NCBI GenBank assembly: GCA_965644295.1
Contig: CBFFRP010000338.1
Coordinates: 186,001 to 250,000, forward strand
DNA from: Paraphysomonas bandaiensis
Taxonomy: Eukaryota; Chrysophyceae
DNA: 64,000 bases
Reading direction: 5' to 3'
Part shown: positions 21,603 to 33,150 of the stretch, piece after piece
How the letters are laid out: every line of letters starts with the position of its first letter
How positions within the stretch are numbered: position 1 is the stretch's first letter
Notes under the pieces: model-generated
Databases searched by the model: none
The model's input: only the letters and a program-made list of their open reading frames with translations
Told to the model about the DNA's origin: nothing
Made by a program: the position numbers and the translations under genes

Positions 21603-23409
21603 TTATCCAGAAAATAGTTTCTGTAACGTTGGAAAAGACTGGGATACTCTATGTGGCCACTTCCAACTCACCCTTCCTTTCCCTTCTAAAGAATTCTCGT
21701 GTGTTCCAGCAAAATAACGCGTATAAAACTGTCAAATGAGTTCTTAATCATGCACACGTACGACATTGTGAAGCCTTACCTTTGACATTTGAATAACTCC
21801 TTGGGCTTCACTAGACACCAGTACTGTGTCATCCGTGAGTGTTCTAGATTCCTGTACATCGTTTGCACTATCGGTTACATCTTGAGTTTCTATATCACCA
21901 TATAGCAACATATCATCGTCACTTTCTACAGGGTCTGCGACACTATTGTCAGAATTCAGCACTTCGTCAGTGGCTTCAGATTCCTTCGTAGGCTCACTTG
22001 TGTCACCTTCATCCACATCACAGCCCTGTTGTTGAGGGCCCTCCTCGTTTTCTAAATTCGATCTTTCCTTTGCATTTAATTCATCCATATACGCACACCC
22101 TTTTAATAACTTTTTCGGAACTACTAAAGGACGGTTTAAATTAGCTTCGGAAGAAAGGCGCTTAACACATCGCCTCGACGTTATTTCATCGATACGTTTA
22201 CGATGAATCTGTTCGTATTCTACCCGCAATTTTTCATTGCACTCGTAACTATCTTGACCGTATTGAGTAACTAGAAGGAAAAGGTTACAAAGACTTGATA
22301 TGTACACGCCAATACCGCAACACACTCATCGGTGTTGAGATAAACTGATACGCACCTGTATTCAAGATTGAATCCCCAGTTAGTCTAACATCTCCATCGA
22401 CTGAATCGCGGCTCAATGTCGATACATTCTCGTTTAGACAAGGAAAGCCTCTGCACAATCCCTGCTGCATAGTCGGGACAAAATCATGGACTTCTCCACT
22501 AAATTTTCGACCGTAATCGCTGCTTGTTTTAATATGGTTGTTACTCGTCTCACTGACTCCAAGTTCTTTCCAGCCTTCACCTTTATATTCACCACCGCTC
22601 GTTGATATTCGTCTATCATGACGGCCGTCACTATCCCTGTCTTGGCTCCTGCCCCTCTCTTGGCCCCTACCTCCATTGCTACTTGTCGAGACAGCCTTGC
22701 AGTTAACCTTGTTCCTACCACAGTCCTGATGGTCCCTTTCCTTCGCTGAGATTCCTTCTATCATATGACTGCTGCTACTCCTACCCCTTCCCCAATCTCT
22801 ACGGTTTCTGCTATCCGACGAGAGTCTCTTATCCTTGTCTCTGTCGTCATAACCACGGTTGTTAGTGGAGAGTGCCTTCTCCTTATGACTATTCCTATCC
22901 CTGCTTCTACCACGATCGCCATAGCAGCTAGTTCCGGAAGAGGCCTTGTTATCATTATAGTTGCTGCTATCTCTGCTACGCCCGCGGTCATTATACTCAT
23001 CTTTACCTCTGAATGCCTGATTCTTCATATATCTATCACTTCTCATCTCCCTACTTCGGTCCGTAAATTCATTAGAAGTCTCCCTGGTTCGATCCCTGTG
23101 GCCACTTCGGACAGCCCTATCCACATATTTACCACCCGATCTGCTTCTACTACTGTCATGGTTGTCTCTTCTATCCCTGGTGATTCTGTTATCCCGATAT
23201 CTGTCACTATCCCTGTCTCTTCCATCAGTTTTTCCTTTTGATTCAGATTCACTATCAGATTTACGTCCTGTAGATGAACTGTAGTACGATCGAGAGGTAT
23301 GATCATTCCGCTCATATGTATGTGTATTACTAGAAGCAACTCGATCAGTTCTATCACGATAATCATTCTTTCCTCGTTTATAAGATGCATGAGATGAGTG
23401 TCTGTCCAT
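21603..23409 (-). CDS. RD/RS-rich protein of unknown family, probably nuclear
   Basis: Three exons on the minus strand: 23409-22356, 22270-21780, 21728-21603, giving 556 residues. The first ~300 residues are dominated by Arg, Asp, Ser and Gly with many RD, RS and GRSRD units (for example DRGRSRDSSNYND and DRGRSRDRNSHKEK), like spliceosome-associated RS/RD proteins. A more ordered region follows: GQDSYECNEKLRVEYEQIH, RKRIDEITSRRCVKRL, then an acidic stretch. The C-terminal exon encodes a compact aromatic/basic piece (FYTRYFAGTHENSLEGKGRV, SWKWPHRVSQSFPTLQKLF). The model rests on a consensus GTAAGG donor at 21779 and uninterrupted frame in the last exon. A role in RNA processing is inferred from composition only. 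Confidence 0.75.
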
Positions 23410-23734
23410 ATTTTAAATGAGAATCTTTGTTACAAGAATAGAGTGTAAAGTAACGTCTGTTTTGTATGGAGTTAATCGTATATGGGCAGTTATGTATAGT
23501 ATAATGACAGAGTAACGATATGATGGTGAGCTTTAATGATATGCAATTAACATAATCATGATGCGCTATTGAACAACCATCAACTACCTCCTGTACCTAC
23601 CTACCTAATAATAAGTACCTACCTACCAACCTACCTACTGTACCTACCTACTACCTACTACGAACGTACCTACCTACAGTACCTACATTCATACATACGG
23701 TACTTCGTACGCGTACATAATTCTGTCTACGAAT
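23410..23734. other. Upstream spacer with CTAC-rich tract
   Basis: Spacer above the RD/RS-rich gene. A microsatellite-like run of CCTA/CTAC units covers about 23583-23695. No gene seen. Confidence 0.6.
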
Positions 23735-23849
23735 GTCGATCCAGCAATAAAATCGACCTTTTTTCTTTATTTGTAATATATATTGGTATATTGGTCATCA
23801 AAAAACAGGGATGCATCAAAAAAATCCTGGATTTCTTTGCTGGATCAAC
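23735..23849. mobile_element. Foldback/MITE family M1, copy 2 (inverted)
   Basis: Core begins GTCGATCCAGCAATAAAATC and ends TTTGCTGGATCAAC. The interior (AAAAAACAGGGATGCATCAA) is the reverse complement of copy 1 at 6590-6693. Flanking AT on both sides could be a 2-base duplication but is too short to prove. Confidence 0.7.
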
Positions 23850-23893
23850 ATGCATATTCCCCTCTGAATAGACATACTGTAGTACATTCCCAT

Positions 23894-24036
23894 ACGTATC
23901 GGCATCCTCTGTATATTTTTGCCTCTAATATTGAGACAATAATTATCTGTATTCTATACGTAGTTATACTGCAGTAATATAGAATATATTTGATTCAATT
24001 TACTTCCGAAAAATAAGATGCTGACTACCGATACGT
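23894..24036. mobile_element. Small inverted-repeat element, family M2, copy 1
   Basis: Ends are ACGTATCGG and CCGATACGT, with an inner GGCATC/GATGC pair. The interior (TCTAATATTGAGACAATAAT, then AAAAATAAGATGCTGAC) is found again at 48771-48932 in inverted orientation and at 51467-51611. No coding capacity. Confidence 0.7.
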
Positions 24037-24154
24037 AAATTGAATTTCTAGTAGGGAGAGGAGCATATCTATCAACTCTCCATCTCTACACAATCTATTA
24101 CACATCTCACTCTCTTCTCACATACCCTCCTTCCCCCCCCCTCCCTTCTAATCA

Positions 24155-26652
24155 ATGACTCATCAACAACCCTATATAGGGGTAGATAAAGGCATTATTC
24201 TCATAGGAACATACAGAGGATCCTATACATTAACTTCCATACAATCCATACGATTACAATTAAATAACATCATGAATATATCAGATATATCTATAGATAC
24301 GAATGAAACATGGAAAACATCACCAATTAAAACATCTAGAAGAAATAATAATCAAAGGGAGAGAGATAGAGTGGAGCATATGATGTATTCAACTCCTGTG
24401 AAGGACACTAGAGACAGTGAGATACACAGTGATATACACAGTGATATGCACAGTGATATACATAGTGATGTATATCGTAATCGCAGATCTTATAATAGCA
24501 GATCACATGATGAGCATGTAGCAACAGAGTCACTGGATCATAACATGGATGTTGATCTGATTGGTGTATCATGTTTACAACAAGAATCATCTCTTGGAGT
24601 AGAAGATGAAGGACGTGGTATTGCGTTACAACCTTCTCGACTATACACGATGTCGGATGGAACAGTAACTGTAAGTGGACCAGATGCTGTGCTGATGAAA
24701 GCAGACAAGGAAGACAGGAATCTGGCACGGTTAACATCTTCCGGTCAGGTATTGACGTCTAGCTGTGAAGTGCATATCATATATAATATATACGTTAGGT
24801 AGATGCGGTGATATGTCTTAGCACACATACACGTCACTTCCACCGGCGCACACTTGAGGCTGCCGTCCGGACACGGGTTCCAATTCTTGGGGTTTATGGA
24901 CCGGTTCTTCTGGATCTTATTCGTTCTGGGGGACGGGTTATAGGGTGCTATGACTCCTCTTGCTCTTCTTCCGATGAGTCTAGAGCAATATTTTTTGCGC
25001 GATTACTCGCCTTCTACTGGCGCGATCAATGTACGTACACTTTCCCGAGTCAAGTCCCATGGACCGCTAGTAGAGTCGCGGCGATGTCCTTGTTTTCAGT
25101 GGCTGTATTGCGCTTATCGTCAAACCTTCTCTCACGTTCACACCCTGGGAACTGTGAGACTAATATGTTGCTGCATGAGAAGTGTGAAGACCATTTTTGT
25201 GTTGAGGTAAACGGGTATGTAGTCCCGGGGGGACCTCTGAGTGAACGGGATCTGGTATCAACTGTCCTTCCGAAGAAGTCACCCCCAGTCAATTTTGCAA
25301 CGTCTAGTTGCAGTGAGAGTTGGTTTGCAAATTTTAATGTGGTTGATTTGCCACTAGGTAGACTTAAATGTGCGGTGGAGACAGTCCTTAATAATGTGGT
25401 GCCTTTGGCGTTGTCGTCTTTAGGCTGTGCCCAATGGAACGACTATGTTCTGTACTGGCTGTCTGGGCAGTCATCTAATACACACATGCCTAGAGAGGTA
25501 TGCTACTTGCTTGGTGCAGTCACAGCTGCTATTTTCAGTCACCCTCCAAGCAAAGTATCTTTGCCATATATATCAGGTGCGTTGTGTGGAACTTTATGGA
25601 AACTGTTGTCATATTACCTGTCTTGCCATCTCTCTTCGCTACTTTCTCTGCTTTCTATAGCAATTTCTCTTTTCGTCACTTCTCTTCTTATGAACCCTGC
25701 ACATATTCATTTCAGTACAACGTTACAATGGTTTGGAGACGGTTTTTGGTTTGTACCTTCATATCTAATGAGAATATGCTCTGCCGAGGACACAACATTA
25801 GGCACATCACAGTCGGCCAATATTCTATCAACTCTCCTTCTTGCAACTGTCTGCTCTGAGTTGATTGTAATTCCCACTCTTGAGCACCGTATTTTTGTGG
25901 TGCTTCTTCTTCCAGCCCTTTTACTGGATATTGAGAAAGATGACTTTTTATTTTCCGAGACACAGTCTGTGTGCGCAGCCTGTACCCCTATTGCTGGAGT
26001 GCTTTGCGGAGTTATCTTAATTTCTGTGTGTCGAACTGAAAGAGCAATGAAAGGTGTACGGAGTTTAGATTGTGTTGTCGCGGACAGTAGACCACCTCAG
26101 CGTAGACTGAGTGGAGATTCCTCGATATCAGTTTCCGATTCGGATAGTTCACCTGATGATCCTCCTGGAGCGTTGTCGTATGTACCCACTCCAGTGGCGT
26201 GTGGTGTACATGATGACGTACGGGTTCTGGCAACTACGGAAGTGCTTCTCTCGTCTCCTGAAATCTCACCAGTAGAGGTGAAACCTAATTGGGTTACGGA
26301 AACTTTGAACCATATTCGGAGGAGTATATTGTCTACTGTGGAAACGATATATAGAATTCGAGCATGTACTTGTGATTGGCTATATGTACGCTATAGCTTG
26401 AAAGAAGTTTTTTATATTTTCAGGAAGAAAAAGGCTGTTCGGCTGTGTGTAGGAGGATATTCCTCAATTCAATGCTTTTGTCTCCTGATGATAGTTACTG
26501 ACTCCTCCGGGTTTCTCATGTGGTGGAAAAGTATTGTTCCACTTTCATGCTCACCGTGTATGAATCTGATAGTAGCTAGAGTATTGATATCTTTCGTTGC
26601 ATTTCTATTAGCTTTCCTGACAACCATATTGGCGGAGTTATTATCTAAATAG
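24155..26652 (+). CDS. Large multi-span membrane protein of unknown family
   Basis: Two exons, 24155-24748 and 24799-26652, giving 815 residues. The N-terminal third is soluble-looking. It contains a tandem HSD repeat (residues about 88-107, IHSDIHSDMHSDIHSDVY) from a 12-base DNA repeat. Then a Rossmann-like block spans the splice site: GQVDAVICLSTHTRHFHRRT, RTRVPILGVYGPVLLDLI, GGRVIGCYDSS. From about residue 395 to the end there are many hydrophobic segments (for example LSSLLSLLSIAISLFVTSLL, IFVVLLLPALLL, TPIAGVLCGVILISV and a final LISFVAFLLAFLTTILAEL), interrupted by a Ser/Asp-rich loop. I cannot name the family. The architecture suggests a nucleotide- or dinucleotide-binding-like module joined to a membrane domain, but that is inference. 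Confidence 0.75.
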
Positions 26653-27073
26653 TTGGCCTAAAAATGTAAATATTTTTCAAGGATACATGTCTTGGTGCGA
26701 TATTCGTTGGTATATATATAATAGTAACTCAGTGGTTCGAAATTCGAAATGCAATCTCTGTATACTGTATATGAACATACATTACACTGGATATCTGGGT
26801 ATTCCCAGTCTAGCTATAGGAAGATGGTAAGTATGGAAAGCACTTATAGTGGAGCTATAATAGAGATAATGTTATTGAGTAAATGCAATGTATATATGGA
26901 GCAGTAGGATAGCCATGAATGGTTGATATTATATTATATAATATTAATGGTTGCAGACTATTGAATAACCATCATACTAGATATCATGCAACACATATTA
27001 CTACGCCTTCCTACTACTTCAATATCCCAACAGTCATAATTCAAGAGCGCGTGTATACGTGGAAAAATTACAT
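26653..27073. other. Convergent 3' spacer
   Basis: Short AT-rich spacer between the ends of the multi-span gene and the eIF3c gene. Nothing recognisable. Confidence 0.55.
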
Positions 27074-30000
27074 TTATGATCCCCACCCCATAACTGTGGT
27101 TTTCTTATAGATAGAGTCTTTCAATTTCTGGCCCTTGTGATATGGAGCCTTGGATCTGCTCTGGTTGCCCCATCCACCTCCGCGAGTGTTTCTTTGCTTC
27201 CCACTTCCATGCCTTCCACCCGTCGTTTGCCGATTTTGCCCTTTGTATACTGGTCCCTTCAATCCACTACTGGTTCTGTGCTGCCCCTGATACTGCCCAT
27301 CATAAGGCTTCCTCTGCTGGTTCCAATCGTCCTTATATCCGTATGTACTAGTCATAGAGTCAAGAATACGTTCGTTGCTCTCCATGAGATCGACAACCTT
27401 TTCTGACATCTGCTGTGCAAGTATTTGCATCGATGTAGCATTGACTTTGTACAAAACAAGCACCCCTTCTCCATCGGGAGATTGGTCCCATGCACCGGAA
27501 ATCTCATTACGGAATATCATTTTACTGATAATTCGACGAGCTGTTATAGAATCAGTGTCAAAAAGAGTGCAAATGTGGTTCAACGAAAGAGACTCGTAGT
27601 TAGATGCCACACTAGAGAAAAGATAGATGCGGAGTGCTTCCTCCTTGAGCTTCACCCGGAGCATCTCTTTGACCTTGGATCCACCATCGTTCGGGATCAG
27701 GTTCCACACATCGAGATTCAAGATGTACGTTAAAGCCCTGGACCACTCTCCCACCATCAAAGCCTTAGCTGCAGCCAGCACATGCTCCCTTGTGTTCTCC
27801 GGAGGTCCAGTAAATAGCTGTCTACTGTAACCCTGCAGATACTTACGGAAATGGAACCGCAGCAACACAGAGCGGTCGTTGACTTTTCCCACTAAATATG
27901 GAAGTTCTACAATCATTGCGCAAATCATATAGCAGCAGTCAAGCAGATCGGGGTTTATGTGCATATGGTACGGGATCTGACGACGTCGCTCATCATTTTC
28001 CTGCTGGGGATCCTTATCAGGCCACCGAACCGTGCCTTGGGCAAGAAGTTCTTTCACACGACCACCACACACACCCGCCAAGCACTCGTAAGCCTTCAAT
28101 ATAAGACCCTGGCGGAAAGCAGCTAGACCAAGAGTAACAAGTGCTCTGTTGTATAGAATTTGAGTGGGAATATCGGTTAAGGAAATGCTATCCTGAATAT
28201 GAGAAATCAAAAACAGGTCACGTGCACGGTAGTATCTATCATGTAATGCGTGGTAGAAGACAGCGCATAATAGTGCACGGGTTTTAGATTTCTCTTCACC
28301 AAGCTTGAATATGATTGCACACAGCTCCTCGATATCTTGGGATGGTTTGTAGCTATCCGGAAAAGGAACAGAAGGGTTGCCCTGGAATGCTGCAGGGTGA
28401 GTGGTTGTCGTATCACGGGAAGCTGCTGTGTCATCTGAAATCTTGCCCATACAAGCAGGGTGAAGATCAGAATGTCTGCCCCACTTCTTGGAAAACAAAT
28501 ACGCGCGACGCACTTCGAGTGCCATGCTGTCATGCTTGTAGTACAGATGCTCGAGACGAAGAAGAGCCACAATGGCAACCGCACTCTTATCTCCCACACG
28601 GGTATAGTACACCTGCAGTTTCTCGGCAAGTTCAAGTAAGAGTGCCTCATCAGAAAGACGTATAACATAATCCTGAGTATGTGGGTTGATCTGTTGTAGA
28701 CTCTTCGTATACTCAGTCTTCAGCTTTTCGAGATAATACACGAGCTTTCCTACGAGCTTAAGCTCGTTAGGATTCTGAACTTTCGGGTTAGTACTATCAC
28801 TCTCATTGGTTTTCTTGAAATCATTGGAGATTTTGGTTGCCATTACAATATCAGTGACGTCTTCATCCGACAACACGCCAAGAACAATCTCTTTATTCTC
28901 CTCTAACAGGTTTACAATACGTATCATGCATTCCCAACAGGCCTTCCAGGTCTGCAGATCCATATAACTGTCCAATCTTTGGTAAGCATCGAACTTAGCG
29001 GAAATCAAGTGCATAAGCACAGGTATTTCTGTACGAGGGCCATAAAAGCGGGCAATTTTTGCCAGGACCTCCAGCTGGTAGATAATAGCTTTTGTATCAG
29101 TTCCTTTACGACCACGAGAGGAAACTAGCTCAACGACTTTTTTATTTAGCACTTCTTCGGATATGTTCTCCTCGACCTTCCAGTGAGAAGATGAGGCCTT
29201 AATACGATGCTCTACAGAGCTCGCTTTCGTGCTAGGGCCAGAGGAGCGAGCTTTCTTTGCCTGCTGCTTAGCTTTCTTCTTGTCCAATGCAGAGGTATCA
29301 ACCTTCTTCTTCAGCCATCGTTCCCGGCCCTTCAGTCCTCCCCTATCATCCTCATCGTCACTGCTGTCACTACTGGAGTCATCCGAGTCACTTGGCCATG
29401 AGTCCTCAGATTCCGCATCAGAATCGGAGTCCATTGCGAACTTAACCTGACAGTGATTCATCATGACTAGAGAAACATACTAAAGATGTGCATCATACAC
29501 TCATACGATACGGCCTCCAGTGCCCCATACATACATACATACATACATACATACATACAGGTCACATACACTCATACGATACGATATCATCTTATCACAC
29601 CTTTGATTGTTTCTTAACAGGTTCCTCTTCACTCTCCTCACTCTCTTCCTCACTCTCATCATCATTCTCCTCATCACTAGATGATTCATCATCACTTTCA
29701 TCACTTGATATTTCTTCCTCACTACTTTCTTCATATTCTTCAGGATGTAAACGACATGCTTCAATTTCTTTTTCATATACTTTATTATGTTTACGTACAC
29801 TTAACTTCATGGTATTGAATGATTTTGCAATTTCTTTCTTCATTTTTTTTATACTTTCTTTATCTTTTAATGTATGATTTAAAAAATCTTCCAAATCCAT
29901 AAGAATTTTCACATAAAATTTTGGAAGACCATTTTTTAATATCAACATTTTGGATTTTTCAACAATTTTATTAATTGCCTTGAATTCATCAAGTATAATA

Positions 30001-30302
30001 CTCCAATCATTGATTTTCATTGCACTTCTCATACGATTAATTGCATCACGCATAGAATCCCATGATTTATCTTTTTTTGACTTTACTACACGTACTTCAT
30101 CTTCAGATTCTATATAAAATTCAACACTATTTAGTACAATTAAAATCCCAATTTTTATATATCACATACCACTATCTGATTCAAAGGCCCCAATAAATTT
30201 TCCACCGCCTATTTTTTGATTTTGCTGTATGCTTTCATCTGACTCACTTCCAGAGTCATCATCACTCTCACTAGAGCTACTACCAGCCCAAAATCTTGAC
30301 AT
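27074..30302 (-). CDS. Translation initiation factor 3 subunit C (eIF3c/NIP1)
   Basis: Three exons on the minus strand: 30302-30170, 30109-29601, 29446-27074, giving 1004 residues. The N-terminus starts MSRFWAGSSSSESDDDSGS, the family's classic serine/acidic opening. The eIF3c N-terminal domain (WDSMRDAINRMRSAMKINDW, then KFYVKILMDLEDFL) follows, then a second acidic linker, RERWLKKK and the long helical repeat region. A PCI/winged-helix domain lies at about residues 790-900 (for example LCTLFDTDSITARRIISKMI-like segment at its end). The C-terminus is Gly/Arg/Gln-rich. eIF3c is a core scaffold subunit of eIF3 on the 40S ribosome. The second intron (154 bases) holds a CATA microsatellite flanked by two ACTCATACGATACG copies. 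The AT-rich first part against a GC-richer body is clear here. Confidence 0.93.
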
Positions 30303-31977
30303 GATCGTTTGATTTGATATCAATAAAGTATGCAAAGTAAGTCAAATGGAATAAATTATGCAATGCATTAGGTAATAAAAGCAAATCATATATGCATATA
30401 TGCAATGCACTATCTACAATACATACAATTCCATTGGACACACGTATATAGGGATTTTCTGTGCTTTTCTAAGGAAACTCTGACACACCACACATTTAAG
30501 AGACAAGGTACTGTATATGTGATTTTCAGTCTTAAAAAAAATGAAAATATAGGAATACGCCGTTTGTCCAATTATGTATTGAAAATAGGTCCTTGTTTTT
30601 TGTGTAGGTGATAAATCTGTATACCTGCCTATACTACATACCCATGCATAGCTACAGAGTTGGCTGTATCATGTTCTTAATTCTTGACCTTGTAATGGGA
30701 ATCCTGCTGTGTTTATATTTACATGTGGCTGCCTTGTCACGACTAATATACAGTATCTGTAATTAGTTGTATTAAAATGATGTCAGTCTAAGTTGATGAA
30801 GACAACTGCTAACTGTATTCCACTAGATGAGCGTGTATAGATGCAAAATGATTGACGCATCAGTGTGAAATTGACCGTCACACACATCACATGACTGTAT
30901 TTACGATACCAACACAGCCGCTTGCTGCATATGTACACAACACACGCATATAACGCAATTATGAACTTTTCACCATATCAGAAATTCTGAAAATTGAGTG
31001 CTAATAGGAATCTATGATCTACGGTTAATAGGAATGACTATGATAAAGAAATCAATTATAAGATTATGTGTACAATATCGCTAAATATTTATTTCTCTAT
31101 TGTTGTTAATAATGGGAAAAGTGGGATATCCACAGACGAATTTCGTCATGACTCAGTGCCTCCGATATATATTTGTAAAGGTGTTCACTACAAAGAGGTG
31201 GTTCCGCCTTTAGACAACATCTTTTAGATGGTGTTGAATAAATAAGGGAAAGTTAATGGGGACAGTAAAACATAGAGATTAACTAATAAGGTCGATGAGA
31301 TATTCTATAGGTTTCATCCTGATATTCTTTCAAGTCATGGACTGATGGCTTTTTTCATTTCAATTATTTCCATTTAAACAAAACTTCTGCCATATTTATA
31401 TGACTCATTTAATATTCAAGTTCTAAACCTTGTGAAGTGATTAACTTATAGACTTGAAGCGATTGATACAGTAATACTCTCTCGCACTATTCTCACCAAA
31501 TTTGTTTAGCTGTGATATACTACTCTCTCTAAATAAGATAGAAAATGGAAAATAAAGTTAACAGCTTACGGCTACCCTGTGGTATACTTTTCAATATATT
31601 GGGTATGCATGATACCTATGTATCTATGAATTATCAAAAAATCCTAGACAGCCGCCACTATTATCAATGATTCATAGCTAGAGCGTCAGGGAAAGTAAAT
31701 AAAACGTGATATATCAAACTCATGGATCCATCAAGAGTAAATAAAACGTGCTCCTTGACATGGGATATCAGTTCAAATTAATTAATGCGGTACAAAACAA
31801 TGATCGGGTTCGCAAATACGGACCATAATTCCTACTAGTTTGAAAACTAATGCGTCGATACATAATCGGTTCGAGAATAATTTTACACGACATTAACTCG
31901 GTAATTGAAATAGCGTTCTCGAAAGCTAACTTAAACTCAAGCGTAAATAATATTGGCCCGTCGCAGTACCAAGATTA
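30303..31977. other. 1.7 kb spacer, no recognisable gene
   Basis: Upstream of eIF3c and downstream of the MAPEG gene. AT-rich throughout, with only short frames. No copies of the repeat families of this window are evident. A short direct repeat (AGTAAATAAAACGTG) occurs twice around 31694-31750. Confidence 0.5.
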
Positions 31978-32577
31978 TTATATAATTTCCAGGATTCCCA
32001 GTGCTGAGCCAGTAGCAGCGCAAAGAAGGCAGATGAGAGAATGCCATATAAACATCCCGGCCCAATGAGAATAGCGACTTGCAGGATCACCAGTCGCATA
32101 GCCCTCTGCCCACTTCTTACGAGCATACATCCAAACCAACCCGCAGACAGAGGTGAAGAGGGGAAACCTCAGTCCAGCTGTTAGACTCAAAGCAAGGAAC
32201 TGTGAGTATGTCTCCAAGGCCTGCTGGTGACCACGTTGAATGCAGTTGAAACGCCGTGCATTCTCTGTACCACCAGTGACATACATGTTCGGCAGGGAAT
32301 ATCGCTCTTCGGCATTTTCTTCTCCATCTTTTAAAGCCTTCTCAGTATATTTTTTTCTCGCTGCTCCAACTTTAAATCCAAGCGATACAATTAACAATGA
32401 ACTCATAATAACATTAACAATAATAACACATCCATATGCTCGTGGAAGTGATAGTAAGTTAAGGACCAGTGTATTCCCTCCTACTGCATTACGAATAATA
32501 CCAGGAAGAAAGTTAATCTCCGCGTACATCAATGCTATACCGAATAACGGTACCAACTTGAGGGCAATAGATGGCAT
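31978..32577 (-). CDS. MAPEG-family protein, microsomal glutathione S-transferase 3 like
   Basis: Single exon, 199 residues, four hydrophobic segments. The family core is clear: GFKVGAARKKY, then a loop, then NARRFNCIQRGHQQALETY leading into the second and third spans, and KKWAEGYATGDPASR before the last span. MGST3-type enzymes are trimeric ER membrane proteins that use glutathione against lipid peroxides or in eicosanoid metabolism. The usual motif reads R.HQN.LE; here it is RGHQQALE, so the conserved Asn is Gln. The N-terminus is longer than average (about 55 residues before the first conserved block), with hydrophobic LVPLFGIALMYAEINF. It is probably expressed at the ER or outer mitochondrial membrane. 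Confidence 0.85.
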   Translation of the reverse strand: MPSIALKLVPLFGIALMYAEINFLPGIIRNAVGGNTLVLNLLSLPRAYGCVIIVNVIMSSLLIVSLGFKVGAARKKYTEKALKDGEENAEERYSLPNMYVTGGTENARRFNCIQRGHQQALETYSQFLALSLTAGLRFPLFTSVCGLVWMYARKKWAEGYATGDPASRYSHWAGMFIWHSLICLLCAATGSALGILEII

Positions 32578-33150
32578 TCTTAGTTTATTATTGGGGGAAT
32601 GGGTTGTAATAAGCTTTGTATAGTGGATGTGTGTAGATTAATAGTCAGTGAGGAATAATGTATAGAAAATCGAAGGTTTTAGTTTATAATCACAGTGTAC
32701 AGGATTCAGTGTCAATTCTGTATGCAAAAATATGTGAATTTTGATATAAAAATTAGAATTTTCGAGTATGAACGAGGGAATATCTAATAAAATATCCCTG
32801 TATTTTGTATAGATATCGCTCTTATTTACACTTCATACCTTCGTATACTTTGCTGTATCTTTGCACTTCAGCAAGTCTAGAAGTGTGTGTGTACGTAGAG
32901 CCATACATACACTCTACTCTGTACTTACCTCCCACCCTCGACATTACCATACACTGGATCCATACCACTAGAAACAGATACACCATACTATATACAAGCC
33001 CTCTTGAGTGGTAATTGTTAAAGGAAGTTACATCTGTATATCTCTATTACTGTATCCCCATCAGATCTATTAGCCCATACGTATATATATATATATACAA
33101 TAAACAAGAGTGTGTGACCATCACATCACGAGAGTTTCATAGTCACAAAC
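32578..33150. other. Divergent promoter region
   Basis: Between the MAPEG gene and the CDT1-like gene. It contains a TATATATATATATA tract at about 33080-33098, some 55-70 bases before the CDT1-like start. No gene seen. Confidence 0.5.

Noticed and set aside
22765-23241. Plus-strand frame of 158 codons opposite the RD/RS-rich gene
   Set aside because: It is the antisense shadow of a repetitive coding region; the minus strand has matching splice sites and a proper start.
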